From NCBI GenBank assembly GCA_947477015.1, contig CANJSM010000006.1, positions 1-42,775 on the forward strand: 42,775 nucleotides of DNA, given 5' to 3'. The stretch comes from Legionellaceae bacterium. GTDB taxonomy: Bacteria; Pseudomonadota; Gammaproteobacteria; Legionellales; Legionellaceae. Numbering within the stretch: position 1 is the first letter of the stretch; every line of letters starts with the position of its first letter. The position numbers and the translations under genes were made by a program. Positions 30,602-39,875 of this stretch are shown here, piece by piece. Below the pieces are notes generated by a model. That model made no database searches and was not told the DNA's origin. It was given only the letters and a program-made list of their open reading frames with translations.

Positions 30602-32074
30602 CTACTTAAAAACGTAACTGTGTGGTGCAACCCATGAGCCCTCTGCGATAGCTCTAACAGTTGCTGTATGGATAGTCAGTTGCTCCCGTAGTTCGCATGA
30701 AACAAGATAAGAACTTTTGTCTATTTGAAGCGACTGTAGCGTGGTGTTTTCTAGAAAATCCTTTACACCTTCGTCTGTAAGATAGTAGGTCCTCCTTAGA
30801 TCCAAGGTCGTTAGCTGAGTATTGGCTGCCAGACGTTTTACTTGGGCGTCTTTGATACAGCTATCAACAAGACGAAGAGATCGCAGAGTGGTATTCGCTG
30901 CAAGTGCCTCTATTCCTTGGAGACTATCATAACGACCGCTGACATCGAGCGTGGTGAGACTAGTACTGGCTGCCAGCGCTACAAGAGCGGCATCATTTAT
31001 CCCCTCATTGTTGGCAACATTTAAAAAAGTCAGTGTCCTGCTGCCAGCAAGAGCCGCTATTCTTGCAGCACTCATCTTACAACGACTGACCTCAAGCATG
31101 GTCAAGGTGGTGTTGGCTGCCAATGCTGCAGCCTCTGCATCCCTTATAGTGTTTCCGGATAAAACTAAAGAATTCAGCGTTCTGTTGCCAGCAAGAGCGG
31201 CTATTCCTGCAGGACTGATCTCACAATAGCCGACATCCAGCATGGTCAAGGTGGTGTTGCCAGCAAGAGCGGCTATTCCTGTAGCACTGATCCTACAATT
31301 GCTGACATCTAGCATGGTCAAGGTGGTGTTGGCTGCCAATGCTGCAGCCTCTGCATCCCTTATAGTGTTTCCGGATAAAACTAAAGAATTCAGCGTCCTG
31401 TTGCCAGCAAGAGCGGCTATTCCTGCAGGACTGATCTCACAATAGCCGACATCCAACATGGTCAAGGTGGTGTTGGCTGCCAATGCTTCAACCGCTGCAT
31501 CCGTTATAATGTTTCTGGATAAAACTAAAGAATTCAGCGTCCTGTTTTCGGCGAAGGCAAAGATAGCGTCTTCATTTATGTCATTATCACCCACATGAAG
31601 AGTTGTCAACGTAGGACTCCGTGCCAAAGCTATGGCGCCTTCTGTACCGATGAAGCATCCACCTATATCCAGAGCAGTCAGGGTGGGATTCGCAGCTAAA
31701 GCAACCGCACCTTCGGGGCCAATATCAGCTCTATGCAGATTTAAAGTCTTCAAGGTCGTATTTCCTGCTAATGCTCGTGCTTGAGGTGCCTTGATGGCAG
31801 AAACATGATCAAAAGGGTTTTCGACTGGTTCCCTTATCTCAAGAAGAGTAAGCCAGCTCAAGTTGATGTGACCTGCAAGATAAGCTACACAGTCAGGATC
31901 CATCATGCTTTCAGAGATAGTCAGCGAGGTCAGGCGACTGCTCTCATCATTACTCGCCTCACATAACTGCTTAATTGCTTCAATGGATAAGTCTTGAACT
32001 TTTAAATGACTTAACTCCAGCTCTGTGAGGATGCCACCACGAATAGCATCTAAAACCGTATCGGAAATGCGCAT
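30602..32074 (-). CDS. Leucine-rich-repeat protein (ribonuclease-inhibitor-like LRRs), candidate effector
   Basis: Many ~24-aa repeats of the type ALAANTTLTMLDVSNCRISATGIA; no signal peptide apparent. Confidence 0.9.
   Translation of the reverse strand: MRISDTVLDAIRGGILTELELSHLKVQDLSIEAIKQLCEASNDESSRLTSLTISESMMDPDCVAYLAGHINLSWLTLLEIREPVENPFDHVSAIKAPQARALAGNTTLKTLNLHRADIGPEGAVALAANPTLTALDIGGCFIGTEGAIALARSPTLTTLHVGDNDINEDAIFAFAENRTLNSLVLSRNIITDAAVEALAANTTLTMLDVGYCEISPAGIAALAGNRTLNSLVLSGNTIRDAEAAALAANTTLTMLDVSNCRISATGIAALAGNTTLTMLDVGYCEISPAGIAALAGNRTLNSLVLSGNTIRDAEAAALAANTTLTMLEVSRCKMSAARIAALAGSRTLTFLNVANNEGINDAALVALAASTSLTTLDVSGRYDSLQGIEALAANTTLRSLRLVDSCIKDAQVKRLAANTQLTTLDLRRTYYLTDEGVKDFLENTTLQSLQIDKSSYLVSCELREQLTIHTATVRAIAEGSWVAPHSYVFK
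31095..31478 (-). repeat. Near-identical internal tandem duplication with 216-bp (72 aa = 3 LRR units) period
   Basis: Segment from catggtcaaggtggtgttggctgcc...through...gccgacatcca recurs at +216 bp with only a few mismatches. Confidence 0.85.
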
Positions 32075-32111
32075 GTTTATTTTCTCCTCTGACGTTACGC
32101 TCAGACTAAGC

Positions 32112-32642
<531 letters not shown>

Positions 32643-32663
32643 TCAATAACTATTGAGTACGAT

Positions 32664-33248
32664 ATGAATCGATTCGCATTAATTGGCTTGTTATTTATCA
32701 GCATAATAAACGTAGGTGATGCCTCACGAAGGCCATCGGTTGGGGAGCCCGAACAAAGCTCAATACTATCCCCTGCTGCGTTATCCTCATGGGAATTGTC
32801 AGGCGCATTAGCTGCTCGAAATAAAAAAAGAGGTTGGACTGCTGTATTGAATTGGTTACAGCAAGGCCCCAATCAATATCAAATTCGTCTCATGGGCCCC
32901 TTGGGCGGAGGCTCTGTTATTGTTGAAAAACACGGCAGTCTTGTGACCTTTAGAGATGGTTCTAAAAAAGTATCCTCTAACAATGCAGACGAGTTATTAC
33001 AGAAAAAAACCGGCGTGCGCCTGCCGGTCAAAAATCTTTATTACTGGATCAGAGGATTACCAGCACCAGGTGCGATTCAATCCGTTCATCGTGATGCACA
33101 TCAATACCTTACTGCCTTCACCCAATCCGGTTATACCGTTAGCTACACGGCATATACCGTTGCATCTGGAATGAATCTGCCGAGTAAAATTCATCTTCAA
33201 GGGCATGGCGTGATGATTAAATTGGTGATAAAGCATTGGAAGGTGTGA
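32664..33248 (+). CDS. lolB: Outer-membrane lipoprotein-insertion protein LolB-like
   Basis: WELSGALAARNKKRGWTAVLNWLQQGPNQYQIRLMGPLGGGSVIVEK...DELLQKKTGVRLPVKNLYYWIRGLPAPG. Divergent from coaD. No lipobox Cys visible. Confidence 0.82.
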   Translation: MNRFALIGLLFISIINVGDASRRPSVGEPEQSSILSPAALSSWELSGALAARNKKRGWTAVLNWLQQGPNQYQIRLMGPLGGGSVIVEKHGSLVTFRDGSKKVSSNNADELLQKKTGVRLPVKNLYYWIRGLPAPGAIQSVHRDAHQYLTAFTQSGYTVSYTAYTVASGMNLPSKIHLQGHGVMIKLVIKHWKV

Positions 33249-33438
33249 ATGCTAATTACGTGAAAATGAATTTATACCGAGAATTACCATGTCGGATAAG
33301 TGCCTGCCATTGTGACAGGATACGGGTAAAGCCACCAGAAATTCGCGGCGTTTTTTTTGACTGTTTTATCAAATTTCTTATTAATTCAGTATTTTTAATA
33401 CACCCGAGATTGTTTTTTGTAAAAATGAAATAAAACGC

Positions 33439-33467
33439 TTTAAACCAATCGCTCAAAGTTTTATACT
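33439..33467 (+). promoter_or_regulatory. Sigma70-like promoter of the small-peptide cassette
   Basis: TTTAAA (33439-33444), 17-bp spacer, TATACT (33462-33467), 35 nt before the peptide ATG. Confidence 0.5.
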
Positions 33468-33502
33468 CACTACGAATCAATAATGCAATTTTAAGGAAAA
33501 AA

Positions 33503-33583
33503 ATGAAACAACAAAAACAAGTCATGAAGAAAACTAAACAAGTTGCCCGCCCTGCTCATTGCCAAGGTGGCGGTAATTGGTAA
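33503..33583 (+). CDS. Small peptide, 26 aa: MKQQKQVMKKTKQVARPAHCQGGGNW (candidate RiPP/peptide precursor)
   Basis: ATG preceded by TTAAGGAAAAAA (SD AAGGA); ends TAA; basic N-terminal half and Gly-rich Cys/Trp C-terminus; not in the ORF track because of its size. Confidence 0.6.
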   Translation: MKQQKQVMKKTKQVARPAHCQGGGNW

Positions 33584-33591
33584 TTGATCAT

Positions 33592-33617
33592 AACAAGGAA
33601 GTATAAACTTCCTTGTT
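33592..33617 (+). terminator. Hairpin between the peptide gene and downstream genes (partial terminator or mRNA-stabilising stem-loop)
   Basis: AACAAGGAAGT-ATAA-ACTTCCTTGTT: perfect 11-bp stem, 4-nt loop, without a strong U-tract. Confidence 0.7.
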
Positions 33618-33636
33618 AATCTAGGCTTGTAATTCT

Positions 33637-34122
33637 ATGCTGTCTATTCTAACTAAAGAAAAACAAAAGAATATTTATTCTTTAAAATTTGATTCTACCC
33701 ATACAAAGTTTCCGACATTAGATGAGTCATTCGAGAATATTCAGAGGCTAGATTTCTCGATGATAGTTTATAAAATTACCCAACCTGATCCTTCGATTGC
33801 CATGCTATGGGACGAAGAAAGTGCAATACAAGCAATAGGATATTATAAAAACTATCTCTGGTTACTGAGAAAATACTCTGAATTACACTCCGTTATACCG
33901 CCCTCAATTGAAATTGATGAAATATGGCATCATCATATTTTAGATACTTATCAATATGAGAAAGATTGTTTGATGATATTTGGTCAATTTCTGCATCATT
34001 ATCCTTATTTTGGAATGAGAGGCGAGCAAGACAAAATAGATTTGTATAACAAATTTGAAATAACTCAGCAGCTCCATTTTAAAGAATTTGGTGAATATAT
34101 TTTCTCTTTTGAGGCTGTTTAA
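33637..34122 (+). CDS. GRDP-like (glycine-rich domain-containing protein-like, DUF1399-type) protein, 161 aa
   Basis: Family-like motif IEIDEIWHHHILDTYQYEKDCLMIFGQFLHHYPYFGMRGE. Confidence 0.7.
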   Translation: MLSILTKEKQKNIYSLKFDSTHTKFPTLDESFENIQRLDFSMIVYKITQPDPSIAMLWDEESAIQAIGYYKNYLWLLRKYSELHSVIPPSIEIDEIWHHHILDTYQYEKDCLMIFGQFLHHYPYFGMRGEQDKIDLYNKFEITQQLHFKEFGEYIFSFEAV

Positions 34123-34144
34123 TTTACATCACCTTTAACTATTA

Positions 34145-35503
34145 ATGTGCATAACCAAGTTGATTTACATGATTTTTCCTATATTTAAACAGTCTCTAGG
34201 CATTGCGGTTAATCGAAATATTTTGCAAATAGCGAGTATCGTTATTACTGCATTGCTTGGTTTAAATAATGAGCTTGTGCTAGCACAATTTAGCTTGGCC
34301 CTGTCATATGCAGCTATTTTTTTTATTATTGTTTCATTCATGCAACTTGGCCTACAGCCGGAGCTTAGTAAATTTTATGCACAAAAAGATTATAAAGCCC
34401 TTTTAAGATTATTCTATGTCACTGTAATCTGTATATTCTGTTTATCTGCTTTATTAACACTTAAATTATGGCTGTCTCCTAATCCATTTTCTCAAAGTGA
34501 CATTAATTTAAAATCTGAAGCATTTAATGCTTTACGTATTTTAGCAATAAGCCTCCCTTTTGTTGGCTTACTGACTACTATTACTTATTTTCTTGAAAGT
34601 ACTGGAGAGAGCAATAAGGTTACTAAATTACGGATAATGCAATTTTTCCTACAAATAACTCTTGTTTCATTAACTCTGTGGATTAAGCCTGGGCAATACA
34701 GTGGACTAGGCATTTCCGAAGTCAGCTGGGTGGCTAGTGCTTATGTTCTCAGCGACATAATGATGTTTGGGATTGGTTTAATTCTATTGCTTTATCAAAA
34801 AATCAATTTAAAAGGTTCTTTTTTAATTAAAGACAATCAGTTCATGATTAACGAAATAAAAAAGATTATTAAATTTGGCTTGCCAGTTATGCTTGGTGTT
34901 GTAGGGCAAAAAACTATTTTTTATATATGTACTGGTTATTGCTCAACGCTAGGTGTTTGGCAAACTTTTGCCTTTACCGTAATGAATTCTATAGTTCTGC
35001 TTCTGCAAATCCCGCTTACTGGGCTTTCTAGTCTGCTAACAATTAAAATAAGCTTTCTGCGTGGCGAGAATAAATTTTTTGAACTAAAAGAACTAACTAA
35101 AAAATATATTCATCTCTATATGGCAGAAGGAATAGTTATCGCTCTATCCCTTTTCTTTTTTTATTCTGAAATTATATCTTTATTCACCACAGACAGTTTG
35201 GTAATACAAAACATGATTACCTTAAAACCTTATATTACTTTATTTTTTGTTATGAATCTTATCCTAACTTTCAACATGGGGGCACTGCGTGGCTTTTCAG
35301 ATAATGTTACCCCCCAAATAATTATATTAATCATATTATCATGCGGTGTCCTACCTTGGATTTTTCTCCCTTTGAATATTAACCTAAGCCAACTAATTAC
35401 TTTTTTTGTTGTTTCTGGTGTTACTGCTTCATTAATTCTGATGATTAGGCTAAAAAAAAATATCAACCAACAAATAATTAAAGAAAAGTCCTGGTGGGGA
35501 TAA
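34145..35503 (+). CDS. MATE-like multidrug/polysaccharide/peptide exporter (about 12 TM)
   Basis: Highly hydrophobic 452-aa ORF with MATE/flippase-like repeats; PLTGLSSLLTIKIS, GALRGFSDNVTPQ. Confidence 0.75.
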   Translation: MCITKLIYMIFPIFKQSLGIAVNRNILQIASIVITALLGLNNELVLAQFSLALSYAAIFFIIVSFMQLGLQPELSKFYAQKDYKALLRLFYVTVICIFCLSALLTLKLWLSPNPFSQSDINLKSEAFNALRILAISLPFVGLLTTITYFLESTGESNKVTKLRIMQFFLQITLVSLTLWIKPGQYSGLGISEVSWVASAYVLSDIMMFGIGLILLLYQKINLKGSFLIKDNQFMINEIKKIIKFGLPVMLGVVGQKTIFYICTGYCSTLGVWQTFAFTVMNSIVLLLQIPLTGLSSLLTIKISFLRGENKFFELKELTKKYIHLYMAEGIVIALSLFFFYSEIISLFTTDSLVIQNMITLKPYITLFFVMNLILTFNMGALRGFSDNVTPQIIILIILSCGVLPWIFLPLNINLSQLITFFVVSGVTASLILMIRLKKNINQQIIKEKSWWG

Positions 35504-35554
35504 ATTAAAGGCGCTTTAGGGCGGAGAGGATGTCAAATGGTCTACTGGTTTCCG

Positions 35555-36505
35555 TTACGCTCTTGAAAAATCAAACGATAAAGTTTCTGCGATACTTTGC
35601 GTATTCAGTGCTAAGGCTAACAAGCGGTCAATGCCCAACGCAACACCACTGCAGGCAGGTAGTCCGTGAGCCATGGCTTGCAATAAGTACTCATCTGGAG
35701 GGCTGTCAGGTAAGCCCTTTTCTCGGCGAGCTTGCACGTCTTGGTTAAAACGCGCTCGCTGAGCCGAGACATCGGTTAACTCATGAAAGCCATTGGCTAA
35801 TTCAACCCCTTGATAATAGACTTCAAATCGCTCAGCAACACCGTTGTTGACTTGGGCTAGAGCTGCTTGAGAAACCGGAAAATCATACACCGCCACAGGG
35901 ACTGACTCGTTTGCTAGAAATGGCTCAACGACATGGCTCATGAGCAAAAATAAGTATTGATCTCGGTCTTGCTCTGATTCCGGCAGGACATTGTCTAAAT
36001 CAAAACGTTTTAAAATTTGTCGGAAATCGTCTAGATTGGCGTGCATTGGATCCAGGTCGCAGGCCTCTAAAAAAGCCTGTTGGTAAGTTTTTTTGATCAT
36101 AGGCCCGCAGTTAAGAACCGCTTGCAGTAACGCATTCACTTCGACCATCAACGCATGATGATTAATGTCTAGTTGATACCACTCTAATAAAGTAAACTCA
36201 GGATTGTGCCAGCGACCCAGTTCGTCATCACGAAATACCCGTGCCAATTGAAAAATGGGGCCACTGCCAGCCGCCAATAATCTCTTCATGTGGTATTCAG
36301 GAGACGTTTGTAAACAGTAGGATTGATTGCGAAACGTCGCTTTAATATTCGCCAAATACACATCGGTAATCCCATGACGTGCCATAATAGGTGTTTCAAC
36401 TTCAAGGTATGCACGCGCATTAAAAAAAGTGCGAATAAGGCCTAAGATACGGGCTCGTTGACGAAGCGCATCGATTGATGCGGATGGTTGCCATTGATTA
36501 TTCAT
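35555..36505 (-). CDS. epmA: Elongation factor P--(R)-beta-lysine ligase
   Basis: Class II aaRS-like: VETPIMARHGITDVYLANI, SPEYHMKRLLAAGSGPIFQLARVFRDDELGRWHNPEFTLLEWYQ, GVALGIDRLLAL. Confidence 0.95.
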   Translation of the reverse strand: MNNQWQPSASIDALRQRARILGLIRTFFNARAYLEVETPIMARHGITDVYLANIKATFRNQSYCLQTSPEYHMKRLLAAGSGPIFQLARVFRDDELGRWHNPEFTLLEWYQLDINHHALMVEVNALLQAVLNCGPMIKKTYQQAFLEACDLDPMHANLDDFRQILKRFDLDNVLPESEQDRDQYLFLLMSHVVEPFLANESVPVAVYDFPVSQAALAQVNNGVAERFEVYYQGVELANGFHELTDVSAQRARFNQDVQARREKGLPDSPPDEYLLQAMAHGLPACSGVALGIDRLLALALNTQSIAETLSFDFSRA

Positions 36506-36506
36506 G

Positions 36507-36872
36507 CTAATAAAACATACCTAGTTCTAGTTTCGCAGCTTCTGTCATACGCTCTTGAGTCCAAGTGGGCTCCCAGACTAGTTCGACTGTGCAATCGGTC
36601 ACACCGTCGACTTCATTGACGGCTTTTTCAACTGTACCAGGAAACGTTTGTGCAACAGGACATCCTGGTGAGGTTAATGTCATTTGTATCGACACTTGTT
36701 GCTTGTCGTCAATTTTGATGTCGTAAATCAAACCCAGATCGTATATGTTGACTGGAATTTCAGGATCAAATACCGTTTTAAGACCTGCAATCACGGCCTC
36801 ATTTAATTCATCGTTCGTCGGTTTTTTGTTGAATCCAAACATGTTAATTCTCCGTGCAAACTGGGGTCGCAT
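36507..36872 (-). CDS. sufT: MIP18/DUF59 family SUF-associated protein (SufT/YitW-like)
   Basis: LKTVFDPEIPVNIYDLGLIYDIKI, MTLTSPGCPVAQTFPGTVEKAV. Likely start MFGFNKK. Confidence 0.88.
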   Translation of the reverse strand: MRPQFARRINMFGFNKKPTNDELNEAVIAGLKTVFDPEIPVNIYDLGLIYDIKIDDKQQVSIQMTLTSPGCPVAQTFPGTVEKAVNEVDGVTDCTVELVWEPTWTQERMTEAAKLELGMFY

Positions 36873-37293
36873 CTTTTTTTAAAGCCGCTTCAAATGTATG
36901 CCAAGCCAAAGTCGCACATTTGACTCGCGCAGGAAATGCTCGAACACCAGCTAGAACAATTAGCTTATCTAGCGCTAATTCAGGGACTTCTTCATCACGG
37001 GTCAACATGGTATGAAATTTCTCATACAGTTGTTGCGCCTCAGCGACCGTTTTACCCATCATCGAATCAGTCATTAAGGATGCGGACGCTTGGGAAATAG
37101 CACATCCACATCCAACAAAACTAATGTCTTTTACTGTGTTGTTTGTCACTTGCAAATAGACCGTCAGTTTATCACCACACAAGGGATTGAATCCTCGTGC
37201 TTGACTGGTTGGATGAGCCATTTCATGGTGATTTCTTGGGTTACGATTATGATCAATAATAATTTCTTGGTACAACTCGCGTAAATCCATCAT
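36844..37293 (-). CDS. sufU: SUF system NifU-like scaffold/sulfur transfer protein
   Basis: LYQEIIIDHNRNPRNH, NPLCGDKLTVYL, GCGCAISQASASLMT, RVKCATLAWHTFEAAL. Confidence 0.95.
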   Translation of the reverse strand: MMDLRELYQEIIIDHNRNPRNHHEMAHPTSQARGFNPLCGDKLTVYLQVTNNTVKDISFVGCGCAISQASASLMTDSMMGKTVAEAQQLYEKFHTMLTRDEEVPELALDKLIVLAGVRAFPARVKCATLAWHTFEAALKKDATPVCTEN

Positions 37294-38537
37294 CAGGCAA
37301 ACACCTCAATCACTTGTTGTAGTGCATTAACGCACGCATCGATTTCATCTTTAGTATTATAAAACGACAATGAAACCCTGTTGGTTGCTGGAACTTGCAG
37401 AAAATCCATCAAAGGCATTGCACAATGGTGACCACTTCGAATGGCGATGCCTTGACTGTCAAGAATAGTCGCAACATCGTGCGCATGGACTGAGCTATGG
37501 ATAAAAGAGATAATGGGAGCCTTTTTCGCAGCGGTACCGATTAATCTAAAGCCATTAAGAGATTGAATAGCGTGGGTAGCATAGTTAAGCAAATGGGCTT
37601 CATAAGCTGCAATCGCCTCTAAATCCAGTGTGCTCAAATAATCCAGAGCCGCACCTAAACCAATCACACCAGCAATATTTGGAGTCCCTGCTTCGAATTT
37701 ATAAGGAAGGGGCGCGTATTCTGTGTCCTCAAAGGTGACATAACTAATCATCTCGCCACCACCTTGATAGGGCGTCATCTCTTCCAGCAAATGCTCTCGT
37801 CCCCACAAGACACCAATACCGGTTGGGCCATACATTTTGTGTCCGGAAAACGCATAGAAATCACAACCAAGTGCTTGCACATCAATCGGCATATGGGCAG
37901 TTGCTTGTGCACCATCCAATAACACTTTCACACCATGAGCATGAGCCATGGCAATCATTCTTTCAACGGGATTGATGGTGCCTAAGGCGTTCGAGGCATA
38001 ATTAATTGAGACAAATTTGGTCTTGTTAGAGAGCATCTTTTCAAACTCATCTAGCAAAATCTCGCCTTCAGCAGAAATTGGCGCAACCTTTAAGACCGCT
38101 CCTGTCGCTTTACACACCATCTGCCAAGGCACAATGTTAGAGTGATGCTCCATTTGCGTGATGAGTATTTCATCGCCTGGCTGGACTCTCGGTGCCACAA
38201 AACTTTGCGCGACCAAATTGATGGCTTCGGTGGTGCCGCGTACAAAAATACACTCACGAACTGAATTGGCATTAATATAACAACGCACCTTTTCACGCGA
38301 CGCTTCATATTGATCGGTCGCTCGCATGCTTAACGCATGAACGCCTCGATGCACATTGGCGTTATCACAAGTGTAGTAATTGGATATAGCGTCAATGACT
38401 GCTTTCGGTTTTTGTGTCGTGGCCGCATTGTCAAAATAAATCAATGGATGACCATTAACGATTTGATTTAAAACAGGGAAATCTTGGCGAATGGCGTTGA
38501 TGTCCAAGCTGTTAGTCCAAGTTGATGGTGTATTCAT
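37293..38537 (-). CDS. sufS: Cysteine desulfurase
   Basis: IYFDNAATTQKPKAVID, HRGVHALSMRAT, DFYAFSGHKMYGPTGIGVLWG, RSGHHCAMPLMD. Confidence 0.97.
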   Translation of the reverse strand: MNTPSTWTNSLDINAIRQDFPVLNQIVNGHPLIYFDNAATTQKPKAVIDAISNYYTCDNANVHRGVHALSMRATDQYEASREKVRCYINANSVRECIFVRGTTEAINLVAQSFVAPRVQPGDEILITQMEHHSNIVPWQMVCKATGAVLKVAPISAEGEILLDEFEKMLSNKTKFVSINYASNALGTINPVERMIAMAHAHGVKVLLDGAQATAHMPIDVQALGCDFYAFSGHKMYGPTGIGVLWGREHLLEEMTPYQGGGEMISYVTFEDTEYAPLPYKFEAGTPNIAGVIGLGAALDYLSTLDLEAIAAYEAHLLNYATHAIQSLNGFRLIGTAAKKAPIISFIHSSVHAHDVATILDSQGIAIRSGHHCAMPLMDFLQVPATNRVSLSFYNTKDEIDACVNALQQVIEVFA

Positions 38538-38594
38538 ACTGTTCCTTTAAACCCGTCTTCGCTATCGCTCACAAAGACGGAAATTATCAAGCAG

Positions 38595-39875
38595 TTAACC
38601 GATTTGCTGATTCAATAACCCACTTAACCATTTAGCCAGATGTTCATTGTTCACAGCGCGCAAGTTTTCTGCGGCAAACGCTTGAATCAAATAATGACTT
38701 GCTTCAGCATGCTCAATGCCACGGGTTGCCAAGTAAAATAAAGCTTCTTCATCCAACTGCCCCACTGTGGCACCATGGGTGCAAGTGACGTCGTCAGCAA
38801 AAATCTCCAATTGTGGTTTGGTGTCTATCTCGGCATTATTAGATAACAACAAGTTTTTATTTTGTTGTTTAGCATCGGTATGTTGTGCGTCTTTGGCGAC
38901 AATCACCTTGCCATTAAATACAGCACGCGAGTGACCGGTTAATATACCCTTATAATCTTGGGCGCTGTTGCAATCAGGTACTGCATGGTTCACCAGTGTA
39001 TGGTGATCGATGTGCTGCCCCTCAGACGGCGCATAAATGCCATTCATTGAACAACGTGCATGCGATGCTTCAAGATTAAACGTAATGTCACTGCGAACCA
39101 GTTTGCCGCCGAAGCTAAACGAATGGCTGTCAAACTGACTGCTCGCGGCTTGATTGACGGCAAGGTGACCTATGTGCGTGGCTAATTTACTTTCGCGTTG
39201 GAGCTTAAAGTGGGTCAGTTCAGACTTGGGTCCACAATATACTTCGGTGACGGTATTGGTGAAGTAGTCAGTGGACGCATCGCCTTGATAATCTTCAATG
39301 ATCGTAGCTCGACTGCCCGCTTCGGCAATGATCAAATGACGAACATGACTTGCTTGGAGCGCTTGATCTTGCCAATGAGACAATAACAACGGCGCATCCA
39401 GGGTCACGCCAGCTGGTAAATAGATGAATAAGCCATGGTGCAACATCGCTGTATTTAACGCATGAAAAGCATGTTCTTGCTTTAAAATCTGCCCCAGGAA
39501 TGGCTTAATTTTGTCAGCGTGAGATTGAAGCGCTTGTGCCATTGGAAGTATAACCGCGCCAGCTGGCAACGCGTCCAAGCCTGAAACCACGCCATTGTTG
39601 ATTGAAATTATATTGCAATCAATAGGTAGGTCGGTTTCACGAACCCAGTTTTCGCAAGGCTTATCTGCTGGAACAAAACGCTGCTTTAGAAACCCATCCA
39701 GCAAGGTATATTTCCATTCTTCATCTTTGCGCGTAGGAAAACCCAGGCGTTTAAACTTATCCAGCGCGTCGTGTTGCAGCTGTGCAAGCCAGGGAATATC
39801 TGATACCCCTGCTAGGACTTGCTCTTGATAAAAATCGGTGAGGTCGCTCATGCTTATTCCATCTCCTCCAACCAA
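38595..39875 (-). CDS. sufD: Fe-S cluster assembly protein SufD
   Basis: [104 protein letters not shown]. Confidence 0.97.
   Translation of the reverse strand: MVGGDGISMSDLTDFYQEQVLAGVSDIPWLAQLQHDALDKFKRLGFPTRKDEEWKYTLLDGFLKQRFVPADKPCENWVRETDLPIDCNIISINNGVVSGLDALPAGAVILPMAQALQSHADKIKPFLGQILKQEHAFHALNTAMLHHGLFIYLPAGVTLDAPLLLSHWQDQALQASHVRHLIIAEAGSRATIIEDYQGDASTDYFTNTVTEVYCGPKSELTHFKLQRESKLATHIGHLAVNQAASSQFDSHSFSFGGKLVRSDITFNLEASHARCSMNGIYAPSEGQHIDHHTLVNHAVPDCNSAQDYKGILTGHSRAVFNGKVIVAKDAQHTDAKQQNKNLLLSNNAEIDTKPQLEIFADDVTCTHGATVGQLDEEALFYLATRGIEHAEASHYLIQAFAAENLRAVNNEHLAKWLSGLLNQQIG

Noticed and set aside
33256-33525. 89-aa minus-strand ORF overlapping the peptide-cassette promoter
   Set aside because: Low-complexity Phe/Ile/Lys frame of AT-rich DNA on the opposite strand; no start signal recognised.
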